A stretch of 64,000 bases of DNA from JAPHTQ01 sp050299175 (GCA_050299175.1 JBNKVM010000010.1:62001-126000); one strand, 5' to 3'. Positions 44,614 through 54,589 are shown, numbered from the stretch's first letter. Notes: generated from the sequence alone by a model not told the origin. Numbers and translations are program-made.

Positions 44614-46769
44614 ACCTCTTCCTCGTCACCGTCGCAGGTAATCACCTTGCCGAAAAAGTCGTAGTGGTCGGCACCTTCCAATACCCCGTTAGCAAATTCA
44701 CCCTCGGCAAAATAGATCCGCGGCTCGCCATTGAGTATCTCCACTTCTGGACTGTAGTTACCTACTACCACACCGAGGGTTTCGCCACGTAACATCTCGA
44801 TATCGTTACCCGAGTCTCCGGCCACCAGTAGGTGATCGGGAGAGAGTCCCCACTTCATCAAAAGATAGCGGATCGCCAATCCTTTGGATGCCCTGATGGG
44901 TAATAAATCGAGGTAGGCCTGGTGAGAGTAGATCAACTTGCAGTGCAGATCCTTTTTTCGTAACTCCCCCTGGATCGACTTGAGACTTGGTATCTTGTCC
45001 GGTTCGACGTAGTAACTCACTTTAAAACGTAACTGTTCCGACTTCGGTTGTAACTTCAGGCCCGGCACACCCTCCAGAATTTTTCGTTTCTGTTCAGGTT
45101 TCCATTGATAATTAATGTGCCTTGCCCAACCCAGGTCCTCTACCATACCGTTACCGTAATAAATCTCTGAACCTACCGAAGTAATCAACAGATCGGGAGT
45201 CGGAACCTTCCATTCCTTAAGTATTTTCACGGTACTGGCAAGGTTGCGCCCGGTGGCGACACCGAAAGCAACCCGATCACCTACGGCTTTCAAGCGCTCC
45301 ATTAATTGTTGCAACGCCTCTTTATCACCCAGCAAGGTATTGTCGATATCGCAGATCATCACTCGATCGACTGTAGGCAAGCGGTTGCGTGAAAGGGAGA
45401 AGCGTCGTTCCTTTTTGCTGATCTTACCCAGCACGCGACAAATTTCGCTGATATAGGTCTCCACATGACCGCCCCAGGTATAGGTATTGCGTGCGCCACG
45501 AACTCCGGCACGGGAGAACTTCTGCCAACGAGTCTTGCTGTTGAGAGCCTCGTAGATTTTTTCGCCCATAGCGTCAGCATCCATTGGGTCAACCAGGAAA
45601 CCGCTCTTGCAGTGTTGCAGAATATCCCGTGGCCCACCGTCCTCGGTCGCCACCAGAGGTACACCACTGGCCGCGGCCTCGATCAGAGTCAGACCGAACG
45701 GCTCGGTCAGGGCAGGATTAACGAACACACCATGAGTCATTGCCGCCAGGCGATATAGATCGGGCACATCGTTCGGCTCATGGGCTTTGGGATAGGCGAC
45801 CTTACCGTAGAGATCGTAGCGATCGATCAGCAACAGCAACTCGGTAAGGACCTCACGCGCACCCTTGTCCATTTTATGGATGTCATCGCGGTTACCGGCA
45901 ATCACCACCAGATTGGCCATCTCACGCAGGTCGGGATTTTCAGCATAAGCGCGAACCAGGGTGGCGATATTCTTGCGCTCATCGGCACGTGACAAAGCCA
46001 GGATCATCGGCTTCTTCGGTTCATGGAGAAAACGCTCCAGGCTCTTTGCGATAGGTGGTTTTTTCTGCCTTGGTGCGGGAGGCTGGAACCGGGAGATATC
46101 GACCCCGGGTGGAATCACCCGCATCCGTTTCGGGTGGTAGTTATCATAGGCTTTGTACTGCTGCTCAATCTCCTGTGAGGTACTGGCGATTACCAGCGCC
46201 GCATTACCCAGAGTGATCTCTTCCGCTTCGATACGCGCACTCATGTTGTAGTTGCGCTCGATATTATGCGGCAACACACCATTATCCTGCAGGCGGCGAC
46301 GCTTATCTACACCGAGGGAATGGCCTGTGTGTACCAGCGGCACACCCAGCAGCTGGGTCAATCGCGTGCCAACATAACCGGCATCGGCATAATGACTATG
46401 AACGAAATCGGGAACCTGTCCCACACGGCGCAGGTGCTGCAGTGCTTCATCGGTAAATGCATCAAGGTAAGGCCAAAGCACCTCTTTACGGAAATACCGC
46501 CTCGGCCCGGCGGGCAGGCGAATAATCCAGGCGTTGTCAGCGATGCGCTCCTCGGGTTCGGCGTAATCGGCATCCACCTTGGGATCGATCACCTGTCGGG
46601 TTAGCAGATCGACCCGCTCCACCTTGGGATTTTCGGCCAACGCCCGCGCCAACTCGACCACGTACTTGGTCTGACCGCCGGTATCGGCATCACGCCCCAA
46701 CTCCAGGTTGTGCCCACGGATCAAACCGTGGACGCTAATCATCACTACATACAAACCACGTTCTTTCAT
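44610..46769 (-). CDS. Sucrose-phosphate synthase with C-terminal HAD phosphatase domain
   Basis: Two-part protein of 719 residues. The GT4 part (~1-460) begins VVMISVHGLIRGHNLELGRD with DTGGQTKYVVELARAL and has the EPFGLTLIEAAASGVPLVAT site. The HAD-IIB part (~470-719) has the nucleophile motif DIDNTLL and GDSGNDIEML. It would join UDP-glucose and fructose-6-phosphate and may then remove the phosphate, giving sucrose. Whether the HAD part is active as sucrose-6-phosphatase is inferred from intact motifs. It is the middle gene of a three-gene sucrose module. Confidence 0.93.
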   Translation of the reverse strand: MKERGLYVVMISVHGLIRGHNLELGRDADTGGQTKYVVELARALAENPKVERVDLLTRQVIDPKVDADYAEPEERIADNAWIIRLPAGPRRYFRKEVLWPYLDAFTDEALQHLRRVGQVPDFVHSHYADAGYVGTRLTQLLGVPLVHTGHSLGVDKRRRLQDNGVLPHNIERNYNMSARIEAEEITLGNAALVIASTSQEIEQQYKAYDNYHPKRMRVIPPGVDISRFQPPAPRQKKPPIAKSLERFLHEPKKPMILALSRADERKNIATLVRAYAENPDLREMANLVVIAGNRDDIHKMDKGAREVLTELLLLIDRYDLYGKVAYPKAHEPNDVPDLYRLAAMTHGVFVNPALTEPFGLTLIEAAASGVPLVATEDGGPRDILQHCKSGFLVDPMDADAMGEKIYEALNSKTRWQKFSRAGVRGARNTYTWGGHVETYISEICRVLGKISKKERRFSLSRNRLPTVDRVMICDIDNTLLGDKEALQQLMERLKAVGDRVAFGVATGRNLASTVKILKEWKVPTPDLLITSVGSEIYYGNGMVEDLGWARHINYQWKPEQKRKILEGVPGLKLQPKSEQLRFKVSYYVEPDKIPSLKSIQGELRKKDLHCKLIYSHQAYLDLLPIRASKGLAIRYLLMKWGLSPDHLLVAGDSGNDIEMLRGETLGVVVGNYSPEVEILNGEPRIYFAEGEFANGVLEGADHYDFFGKVITCDGDEEEV

Positions 46770-46807
46770 TACTGCTCCCTGTTAGTGAGCACCTCGCTGC
46801 GTGCCGC

Positions 46808-47713
46808 TCAACCCTCCCAGCCGGACAGTGCACTGTCATACCAACTACGCTCAGGCAACACCGCACCGCGCACCTCACACAGACGTGCGGCAAAGCCCAG
46901 AGCATGGCGCAAAGTTTTGCGCCATTCCCAACCCTTCAACAGACCGAGGATGCAGACCGCACTGAAGGCATCCCCAGCACCGACAGTATCCACCAGTTGC
47001 TCTACCGCAACCGGCGTTCCCTCCTCGACGCCTTCATCGTTGACAATCAACGCTCCCTGCTCACCACAGGTCACCACCAGTGTGTCGAACCCGTATGCGG
47101 TAAACAGCTTTCCCGCAGCGTTACGCGTGTCGCCGTCATATCCCAAGTCACGCAGTTCTTCATTATTCAGTTTGAGCCAATCGATACCCCGCACCAGCTC
47201 CATGACCCTTTTTTGCTTCCACCAGGGAGCGCGCAGGTTGATGTCGACGAATTGCGGCAGGTGTTGTGCCCGTAGCTGTTCCAGGGTGGCACGAGAGATC
47301 GGTGAACGCTCAATCAGCGAACCGAAATAGAGCAAACCGTAGTGCCCCTCAGTCAGTAGCGAAAGCGCTGTTTCTGCATTGATATAATCGTAGGCCTGAT
47401 CGGCGAGGATATCGAAGGTGTGGGATTTACCCTGCATGGCGATCTGCACGATGCCGGTAGGATGTTCGTTATCCAGTTGAAGGCCGGCAAGGTCCATACC
47501 CCAGTCACGCATCGCCTGACGCACCTGCTCGCCACGCGCATCGTCACCCACCCGACTGATAAACAGTGGCTGGCAACCGAATCCGTGCAGATGGCGGGCA
47601 ACATTAAATGGTGCGCCGCCGAGGACCTCGCGACCATCGGGAAAGGTATCGAACAACACCTCTCCATAGATGATCGGTCGCCCATGTATGGGTGACAAAT
47701 CACTTTCATTCAT
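46808..47713 (-). CDS. PfkB-family carbohydrate kinase, probable fructokinase
   Basis: Sugar kinase of 301 residues. The PfkB motif DTVGAGDAFSAVC, with the catalytic Asp, lies near residue 235, and the N-terminal GEVLFDTFPDGREVLGGAPF is the substrate-binding start typical of fructokinases. The start MNESDLSPIH is preferred to the longer frame. It is the first gene of the sucrose module; a fructokinase would feed fructose released by sucrose synthase into metabolism. Confidence 0.9.
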   Translation of the reverse strand: MNESDLSPIHGRPIIYGEVLFDTFPDGREVLGGAPFNVARHLHGFGCQPLFISRVGDDARGEQVRQAMRDWGMDLAGLQLDNEHPTGIVQIAMQGKSHTFDILADQAYDYINAETALSLLTEGHYGLLYFGSLIERSPISRATLEQLRAQHLPQFVDINLRAPWWKQKRVMELVRGIDWLKLNNEELRDLGYDGDTRNAAGKLFTAYGFDTLVVTCGEQGALIVNDEGVEEGTPVAVEQLVDTVGAGDAFSAVCILGLLKGWEWRKTLRHALGFAARLCEVRGAVLPERSWYDSALSGWEG

Positions 47714-47877
47714 GGTGGTTTTTATTCTGTAACGACCCGACGCAACCCTCATGCGCCTGCGGCCGACCCCTTGGAGTGTAACACCAACCTGCAGGGTTCG
47801 CCCTGCCGTGCCTGATTAGGCGATGGATATCCCATTTACGAAGACGGTTCTGCGCAGGCGCGATCACTACTGTTACA

Positions 47878-49920
47878 ATGGCGCTCTTTAACTCCGCGAC
47901 AAACCACACAGTGTCCCAACTCAACCCAAGTCAACGCGAAGCGGTTCGCTACATCGACGGTCCCCTGCTGGTGCTGGCCGGGGCCGGCAGCGGCAAGACA
48001 CGGGTGATCACACAGAAGATCGCCCACCTGATCCGCAACTGCGAAATTGCGCCCAGCCACATCGCCGCAGTCACCTTTACCAACAAGGCGGCGCGGGAGA
48101 TGAAGGAGCGCGTGGGACAACTGCTGGAGGGTAAAGAGAGCCGCGGCCTGCGCGTCTCCACCTTCCATACTTTGGGACTCGACATCATTCGCCGCGAGCT
48201 GAAGGCGCTCGGCTATAAAAGTGGCTTTTCCATTTTCGATGCCAGCGACAGCGCCACCCTGATCCGTGAACTGTTACGCCGCGAGGCAGGCGACAGCGAT
48301 CTGGAGAAGGAGATGCAACGGCGTATCTCCAACTGGAAGAACGCCTTCGTCACCCCGCAACAGGCGCTGGCCGGTGCCGAAGAGGCGGTCGTGCACAGCG
48401 CAGCGATTCTCTACGAAAGCTACAACCGCCACCTTAAGGCCTTTAATGCGGTCGACTTCGACGACCTGATCATGTTGCCGGTACTGCTGTTCCAGCAGCA
48501 CCCCGAGATCCTGGAGAAGTGGCAAAACCGTATTCGTTATCTGCTGGTCGACGAATATCAGGACACCAACGCCACCCAATATAAACTGGTGAAGTTACTG
48601 GTCGGGGTGCGCGGGGCACTTACCGTGGTGGGCGACGATGATCAGTCGATCTACGCCTGGCGCGGTGCACAACCGGAAAACCTGGCGCTGCTGGGCAATG
48701 ATTATCCCAACCTCAAAGTGATCAAGCTGGAGCAGAACTACCGCTCCATGGGCCGCATCCTCAACGCCGCTAACCAGTTGATCGCCAACAACCCACATGT
48801 GTTTGAGAAAAGATTGTGGAGTGAACTGGGCCACGGCGATCCGATCAAGGTGGTCAACTGCGCTGATGAAAAAGACGAAGCACTTAAGGTCGCCTCGGCG
48901 ATCATGCATCAGGTCTTTCAGAGCCAGAATCCTTACTCCGACTTCGCCATCCTCTACCGCGGCAACCACCAGTCCCGCCTGTTCGAACAGGCGCTGCGCG
49001 AACATCGCATTCCCTACACCATCTCCGGCGGCAACTCTTTCTTCTCCTATACCGAAGTAAAAGACATCATGGCCTACCTGCGACTGCTGGTGAATCCGGA
49101 CGACGATGCCGCCTTCCTGCGCGTGGTCAACACCCCGCGACGCGAGGTCGGTGCCAGCACCGTAGAAAAACTGGGCAGCTACGCCAGCGAACGCGGCGTC
49201 AGCCTGTTTGCCGCCAGCTTCGAGCTGGGCCTCAAGGCACAACTCAACGACCGGGCCCATGCCCGCCTCAGTAACTTCGTCCACTGGCTGGTGGAACTGG
49301 GCGACCGCGCCCGCCGCGGTGACCCGCTAGCCGCCGCCCGCGATCTGGTCAACGAGATCGATTACCAGAGCTGGCTCAACGACAGTAGCCGTGATCTGAA
49401 GCAGGCGGAAAAGCGGATGGAAAATGTCGAAGAGCTGCTGGCCTGGCTCAAGCGCATGGCCGACGCCGAGGAGAACGAAAAGGCCGATCTGAGCGAGATG
49501 GTGGCACGCATGAGCCTGATCGACATCCTTGAGCGACAGAACGAGGAAGAGGGCGGCGACAGCGTACGCCTGATGACCCTGCACGCGGCCAAGGGACTGG
49601 AGTTTCCCCACGTCTATTTGGTTGGCATGGAAGAGGAACTACTCCCCCACCGCACCTCCATCGAAGAGGAGAACATCGAGGAAGAGCGCCGCCTCGCCTA
49701 TGTCGGTATCACCCGGGCGCAACGTACACTCACTATCACCCTCGCCAGCCGCCGTCGCCGTGGAGGTGAGTTGGTCCGTTGCGAACCGAGCCGTTTCCTC
49801 GAAGAGCTGCCTCAGGACGATCTTTCCTGGGAAGGCAAAGGAATCGAAATCTCCGCCGAGGAACGACAGGAACGCGGTCGTGCCCATCTCTCCGCATTAA
49901 AGGGTATGCTGGGCACCTAG
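47878..49920 (+). CDS. rep: ATP-dependent DNA helicase Rep
   Basis: Superfamily 1A helicase of 680 residues. Motif I is LAGAGSGKTRVI, motif II LLVDEYQDTN, motif III VVGDDDQSIYAWRGA, and later motifs MTLHAAKGLEFPHVYLVGME and VGITRAQRTLTITLA. Length and the C-terminus (WEGKGIEISAEERQERGRAH) fit Rep rather than UvrD. An ATG at 47878 and an in-frame GTG at 47911 (closer to the family start, LNPSQREAV) are both possible. Neither has a strong ribosome site. Confidence 0.94.
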   Translation: MALFNSATNHTVSQLNPSQREAVRYIDGPLLVLAGAGSGKTRVITQKIAHLIRNCEIAPSHIAAVTFTNKAAREMKERVGQLLEGKESRGLRVSTFHTLGLDIIRRELKALGYKSGFSIFDASDSATLIRELLRREAGDSDLEKEMQRRISNWKNAFVTPQQALAGAEEAVVHSAAILYESYNRHLKAFNAVDFDDLIMLPVLLFQQHPEILEKWQNRIRYLLVDEYQDTNATQYKLVKLLVGVRGALTVVGDDDQSIYAWRGAQPENLALLGNDYPNLKVIKLEQNYRSMGRILNAANQLIANNPHVFEKRLWSELGHGDPIKVVNCADEKDEALKVASAIMHQVFQSQNPYSDFAILYRGNHQSRLFEQALREHRIPYTISGGNSFFSYTEVKDIMAYLRLLVNPDDDAAFLRVVNTPRREVGASTVEKLGSYASERGVSLFAASFELGLKAQLNDRAHARLSNFVHWLVELGDRARRGDPLAAARDLVNEIDYQSWLNDSSRDLKQAEKRMENVEELLAWLKRMADAEENEKADLSEMVARMSLIDILERQNEEEGGDSVRLMTLHAAKGLEFPHVYLVGMEEELLPHRTSIEEENIEEERRLAYVGITRAQRTLTITLASRRRRGGELVRCEPSRFLEELPQDDLSWEGKGIEISAEERQERGRAHLSALKGMLGT

Positions 49921-50093
49921 CAGTCCATTCCCGCTTCACCTTGGTTTTGCCCTGCCGTTGCTTTTTGTCATGTGCTCCAGCCCACGGCAAAAAACCTCCC
50001 TGAGCATCTCCGCTAAAACTATTGCAGCGCCTATTGTGGGGGCTATGCTTAGGGATGTACCAGCCGTCTGCCCTGGGTGAACCAACCACAACT

Positions 50094-51995
50094 ATGTCAG
50101 CCCCACCGAGTGAACCCTTCAGCGATAGTTTCAGTCGGCTTGCCGATGAAATTCCCGAGATCATCGTACGTTACGATCTCGATTGCAGGCGAATCTACAT
50201 TAACAAAGCCTACGAACGCTCCACTGGTAACAAAGCCGCCGATATTATTGGCACAAACTTGGATACTGGCTGGGTTCCCGATACACCAATGCAGGAATAT
50301 CTGCAGCGACTGAAACATACCCTGAAGACAGGCAAAACTGAACAATTCTCGCTGCAAATCAGCTTGCCCTCCGGACAAAAAATCTACCAGCAGGTAACAC
50401 TGCTACCCGAGCGAAATGACAAGGGAAGAATCATCGGTGCTATCGGTATCAGTTATGACATCACTGAGCTGGTTACAGCACAAAATACACTGCGCATTAG
50501 CGAGGCCAAGTACCGCACCCTGATCGAAAGTGCCAACGACGGTATTTCGGTGCAGGAAATGGATAAAAACAACGTCCCTAGCCTCTTCGTTGAAGTTAAT
50601 GACGAGCTCTGTCGACGCCTGGGTTACAGCCGCGAAGAACTGCTGCAACTGGGGCCTCCAGAGATCACTCATCCCAATCATCGCAGCGAGCTGAGAAGTG
50701 CCCTGCCAAAACTGCTAAAGAAAGGTTCTAGCCTTATTGAGTCGGTGCAATACACTAAAGATGGACAAAGTATTCCTGTGGAAATCAGCGCACGACTACT
50801 TGAGTTACAGGGCAAACGATTTATCTTCGCCATTGCCCGCGATATCAGTGAACGTAAACTGTCCGAGTTGGCGCTGCTACGCATCAATCGCTATCTACGT
50901 ACTCTCAGCCACTGCAATGAAGCACTGGTGCAAGCCACCGATGAAAAACAGTTGTTACAGTCAATGTGCCGCATCACCGTCACGAATGGCGAATTCCCGC
51001 TGGCCTGGATCGGCTATCTGACTGAAGATCGGCACCTGAGTATTGCCGCCAGTTATGGTGCAGAAGCGAAACATTTCCTCGATGAAGAGATCACCCTTTC
51101 ACAGGGTCCTAATATCCCTGAACGCCCTGCTGTTACGGCAATCAAAACTGGGGCGATCCAGATGGTGCAAAACATCGCTACTTCAGATACCTCTCCGAAG
51201 TGGAAGGAACGTACATTGCGACATGGCTTTGGTTCGGCCATTTCGTTACCACTACAGGTGGGTACCAAAATCATCGGTTCGTTCAACATCTATATGGCAG
51301 ACGCCCACGGCTTCGACTCCCAAGCAGCACTACTTCTTTCTGAATTGGCCGACGATATCGCCTTTGGTATCCACTCCCTCCGCGTACACGCAGATCGTGA
51401 ACACTTTATGGTGCGCCTGCAGGCCAGCATGACCTCAACCATTCAGGCACTATCCAACACCGTAGAGCTACGCGATCCCTATACCGCCGGGCATCAACGA
51501 CGGGTAGCCAAACTGGCACGGGCCGTGGCACAACATTTAGGCTATAGCGAAGAACAGGTGGAGCTTATCTATCTGGCGGGAGTCGTCCACGATATCGGTA
51601 AAATCGCCGTTCCTTCGGAAATTCTCAGTCGCCCGGGACGATTGAACGAAAATGAAATGATGCTGGCACGCACCCATGTGAATGCCAGCTACAACATTCT
51701 CAAATCAGTCGATTTCCCATGGCCTATCGCCGACATCGTGCACCAGCACCACGAGCGACTGGATGGCTCGGGATATCCGTTAGGACTTAAAGGAGAGAAA
51801 ATTCTCAGGGAGGCGCGCATTCTTGCCATATGCGATGTCGTGGAAGCGATGACCACCCATCGCCCCTACCGTCCAGGACTGGGTATCGACGCCGCTCTGG
51901 CGGAGATTGAACGTGGCAAGGGCACCCTTTACGATAGTACCGTCGCTGATGCCTGCACCCAGGTCATTCAGAACGGCTTTAACTTCGACGAATAA
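50094..51995 (+). CDS. PAS-PAS-GAF-HD-GYP signalling protein
   Basis: c-di-GMP phosphodiesterase-type protein of 633 residues. Two PAS domains (ADEIPEIIVRYDLDCRRIYI from ~15; AKYRTLIESANDGI from ~140), then a GAF domain (~265-430) and an HD-GYP domain with ELRDPYTAGHQRRVAKLARA, VHDIGKIAVPSEIL and HQHHERLDGSGYP. All metal-binding HD-GYP residues appear intact, so it should degrade c-di-GMP. No membrane segment is present. The start is uncertain: ATGs at 50022 and 50055 are in frame upstream. Confidence 0.88.
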   Translation: MSAPPSEPFSDSFSRLADEIPEIIVRYDLDCRRIYINKAYERSTGNKAADIIGTNLDTGWVPDTPMQEYLQRLKHTLKTGKTEQFSLQISLPSGQKIYQQVTLLPERNDKGRIIGAIGISYDITELVTAQNTLRISEAKYRTLIESANDGISVQEMDKNNVPSLFVEVNDELCRRLGYSREELLQLGPPEITHPNHRSELRSALPKLLKKGSSLIESVQYTKDGQSIPVEISARLLELQGKRFIFAIARDISERKLSELALLRINRYLRTLSHCNEALVQATDEKQLLQSMCRITVTNGEFPLAWIGYLTEDRHLSIAASYGAEAKHFLDEEITLSQGPNIPERPAVTAIKTGAIQMVQNIATSDTSPKWKERTLRHGFGSAISLPLQVGTKIIGSFNIYMADAHGFDSQAALLLSELADDIAFGIHSLRVHADREHFMVRLQASMTSTIQALSNTVELRDPYTAGHQRRVAKLARAVAQHLGYSEEQVELIYLAGVVHDIGKIAVPSEILSRPGRLNENEMMLARTHVNASYNILKSVDFPWPIADIVHQHHERLDGSGYPLGLKGEKILREARILAICDVVEAMTTHRPYRPGLGIDAALAEIERGKGTLYDSTVADACTQVIQNGFNFDE

Positions 51996-52011
51996 CAACA
52001 AGAGAAAACTC

Positions 52012-52377
52012 ATGCTGAAATGGTTCACTACATTGTGGATTGTCGGCCTGCTGACCCTGGTTCCTTACAGCATTTGGTATTTGTTGTTTGAAGCAACACG
52101 CGACGAGTACGCCTTTTATATCGTTATGCCGCTGTTCTGGATCTTCGGCTATTGGGGAGTCGTCGGACCGCTGCTCTCGGCCTGGAAGGTCCGTCAGCTG
52201 ATGAATGCACTTGATCGGATCAATAATCGAGACGAGCTAATGCGATTGATCCAGAGCGAAGACTCGAAAGAGGCGGCGATCGAACTGATCGCCAGTGAAA
52301 ATAATCTGCCGAAGTTTATTGCCCGTCAGCTCTACAACAAACTTGCAGCACGCCTAACAAAAACAAAACTCAAGTAA
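52012..52377 (+). CDS. Small membrane protein with two hydrophobic segments
   Basis: Protein of 121 residues, not recognised. It has hydrophobic segments at ~7-25 and ~35-58, and then a polar helical C-terminus (LMNALDRINNRDELMRLIQS). It starts 16 bp after the HD-GYP gene with AAGAGA before the ATG, so they may share a transcript. No conserved motif was seen. Confidence 0.6.
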   Translation: MLKWFTTLWIVGLLTLVPYSIWYLLFEATRDEYAFYIVMPLFWIFGYWGVVGPLLSAWKVRQLMNALDRINNRDELMRLIQSEDSKEAAIELIASENNLPKFIARQLYNKLAARLTKTKLK

Positions 52378-52398
52378 TCCTGCGAACAGCGCGCAAAA

Positions 52399-53076
52399 TC
52401 AACAGCAATCGCACTCCAAATGTTCCGCAATACACTCCAACCGTTCCCATGCTTCGGTGAGTTCATATCCCTGTTCCTTGCGCTGCTCCAGCAAGGCGCG
52501 TGCATGCTCGTAGATCCCCTGTAACTGCTCTGGCTCAAACAGCCACAGCACCGCTTCGAGTTCATCCTCATCAGCTTGCAGCAGGGTAGGTACCAGTTCA
52601 TCAGAGGCGATCGGCGTATCAGGACGGATCAGGTCAGAAACCAAAGGGTATTCCAGCAGGCAGAAGTGTTTCTGCCGTGCCACCTCCTCCGACTCCAGTT
52701 CCACCCGCGCCTGCTGGTCATCGGCTACCGCCTGCCAGACTGCATTCATGACGATCTCGATCAGTTTGCGGATTGCCTGTTTGTGACTACCGCAACTGCC
52801 ACCGAAACCGCTGCAACGGGTATAGAGCTGATCCAACCGTCCCCTCAGTTCCAGCACCGTTTCGCTGGGCGCATTAGCGGGCAGGTCGATGGCCTGCTGA
52901 ATCACCTCCTGCATATCGTTATGGAAGGTATTCAATTCGTGGCTATCAAGGCGACGCACCTCCAGGTAATCCTCCGCCCGATACTCGGCAGGGGGCACAG
53001 AGAACAGAGGATTACCGTCACGGCGTCGTAGATGCCGCTCATGCATACCGTAGATAGAAACTGCTTCCTTCATCAT
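52399..53076 (-). CDS. Unrecognised cysteine-containing cytoplasmic protein
   Basis: Soluble protein of 225 residues with no signal peptide. It has a cysteine/histidine group in TRCSGFGGSCGSH near the middle and ends in LECDCC, so a bound metal or cluster is possible. The rest is mainly acidic helices. I do not recognise a family. It is convergent with the small membrane protein gene and about 130 bp from the FliL-family gene, with a terminator between. The start Met (MMKEAV) lacks a clear ribosome site. Confidence 0.55.
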   Translation of the reverse strand: MMKEAVSIYGMHERHLRRRDGNPLFSVPPAEYRAEDYLEVRRLDSHELNTFHNDMQEVIQQAIDLPANAPSETVLELRGRLDQLYTRCSGFGGSCGSHKQAIRKLIEIVMNAVWQAVADDQQARVELESEEVARQKHFCLLEYPLVSDLIRPDTPIASDELVPTLLQADEDELEAVLWLFEPEQLQGIYEHARALLEQRKEQGYELTEAWERLECIAEHLECDCC

Positions 53077-53164
53077 TCGCGTCGAGTATTTAGTCTGTTA
53101 TGCAGCGCGCTGCTGTAATCGATATGGGGTCGCATTGGATGTGGTGCAACCGGCAGCACACAGT

Positions 53165-53190
53165 AAAAAAGGCCTCCAGAGAGGCCTTTC
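53165..53190 (-). terminator. Rho-independent terminator after the FliL-family gene
   Basis: On the minus strand AAGGCCTCT pairs with GGAGGCCTT with a 2-4 nt loop and is followed by six T. It lies 22 bp beyond the fliL-like stop. Confidence 0.85.
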
Positions 53191-53211
53191 TGTTGTATCG
53201 CCGCGACAACG

Positions 53212-53628
53212 TTACTGGATGACAAAATCGGTGAAATAGACAGCCTCCAGCCCCTTCTTCACCCCAGCCACCTCGGTCAGCACCCTGCGCACATCACCCA
53301 ACGCCTGTTTGCGCACCTCCTCGCGCCCCTGCACACCACGCATGGTGTCGCCCGTCTGGTGCGATAGCAGCATGATCAACACATCCCGCAACGGCGGCTG
53401 ATTGGCCTCGACAGCGGCAATCACTGCCGGGTCGTGGCTCATGAGCTGCACCGTGATCTGCATAAAGTGCATCCGCGGGCCTTCGTTGAGGTTAACCACA
53501 AAAGGTGGGTCCATGGCGAAGTAGATTGCTTTCTTCGCCCCTTCGCCATCTGCCGCACCGACCTGCCATGACAGAACCAGCATCAGCAGGGCAAGTAGTG
53601 GTTTCAGGCTTTTCTGTAACACTATCAT
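53212..53628 (-). CDS. FliL-family protein without a flagellar neighbourhood
   Basis: Protein of 138 residues. The N-terminus looks like a cleavable signal (LKPLLALLMLVLSWQVGAADG) rather than the uncleaved membrane anchor of classical FliL. The rest, from IYFAMDPPFVVNLNE through HFMQITVQLMSHDP to a C-terminal VYFTDFVIQ, has the FliL domain pattern (PxxPFVVNL and the closing strand). FliL supports the flagellar stator. Here the neighbours are xerC and an unknown gene, with no flagellar gene in the window, so the role may differ. Confidence 0.75.
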   Translation of the reverse strand: MIVLQKSLKPLLALLMLVLSWQVGAADGEGAKKAIYFAMDPPFVVNLNEGPRMHFMQITVQLMSHDPAVIAAVEANQPPLRDVLIMLLSHQTGDTMRGVQGREEVRKQALGDVRRVLTEVAGVKKGLEAVYFTDFVIQ

Positions 53629-53683
53629 CTATGTTCCTCTGCTCTCGTGCGCCGCCCATTTATAGGTGGTGACGAATGGTTTT

Positions 53684-54589
53684 TCAATCCTTGCGCCGAT
53701 GCGCCCGTGGATGCGCCTGGTCGTAAACCTTGGCCAGATGCTGGAAGTCGAGGTGGGTGTAGACCTGGGTAGTAGCAATATCGGCGTGCCCCAGCAATTC
53801 CTGCACCGCCCGCAGATCACCGCTCGATTCCAGAATATGGCTGGCAAAGGAGTGGCGCAGCATGTGTGGATGCACCGAAGTGGTCAGGCCCTGCTTGATC
53901 GCCCACTGGCGCAAGCGCTGCTGTACGCTACGCGCTGACAGACGCTTCCCCTCTTTGCTGACGAACAGTGCCCGCTGCTCCGGCGAAGCAAAACAACCAC
54001 GCTCCTTCAGCCAGACGGTCAGCGCCTCGATGGCCATTCGCCCGACCGGCACAACCCGGGTTTTGCTGCCCTTGCCGGTGACCCGCACAGTGGCATCACT
54101 ACGATCGATGCTATCCAGATCGAGGGCCAGCAACTCCGCCAGACGCAAACCCGAAGAGTAGAACAACTCCAGTATCGCCTTGTCGCGCAGCGCTAGGGGA
54201 GAATCGTCGTGGATATCCAGCAGGCGTCCGGTCTGGTCCACATCCAGCGCCTTGGGTAGCCGCTTTTCTACTTTGGGTGCGGGAATACCAATTCCAGGAT
54301 TACCACCCACCACCTTTTCCCGCAGCAGGAAATTAAAAAAGCTGCGTAGTGCCGAAAGCTCCCGTTGCAGGGTACGTCCGCCCGCGCCTTTTCGATGTCG
54401 CCAGGCGACGAAACCGCGCACGCCGTGGCTGTCCAGGGCCTGCCACTCGTCGATCGACATGGCGTCGCAATACTCCTGCAAACGGTTCAGGTCGCGGCTG
54501 TAGTTTTCCAGGGTATGGGGGGAGAGGCGCCGTTCGTGTTGCAGGTGCTGCAGGAAACGCTCCGGCCACTGTTGCGCCTGCGGCGTCAT
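53684..54589 (-). CDS. xerC: Tyrosine recombinase XerC
   Basis: Site-specific recombinase of 301 residues that resolves chromosome dimers at dif with XerD. The N-terminal SAM-like domain (LSPHTLENYSRDLNRL) is followed by the catalytic set: R in SSGLRLAELLAL, K in KGSKTRVVP, H-x-x-R in HPHMLRHSFA, H in LLGHADIATTQ, and the nucleophile Y in VYTHLD. It begins directly after the DUF484 stop. The order dapF-DUF484-xerC is conserved in gammaproteobacteria. Confidence 0.96.
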   Translation of the reverse strand: MTPQAQQWPERFLQHLQHERRLSPHTLENYSRDLNRLQEYCDAMSIDEWQALDSHGVRGFVAWRHRKGAGGRTLQRELSALRSFFNFLLREKVVGGNPGIGIPAPKVEKRLPKALDVDQTGRLLDIHDDSPLALRDKAILELFYSSGLRLAELLALDLDSIDRSDATVRVTGKGSKTRVVPVGRMAIEALTVWLKERGCFASPEQRALFVSKEGKRLSARSVQQRLRQWAIKQGLTTSVHPHMLRHSFASHILESSGDLRAVQELLGHADIATTQVYTHLDFQHLAKVYDQAHPRAHRRKD

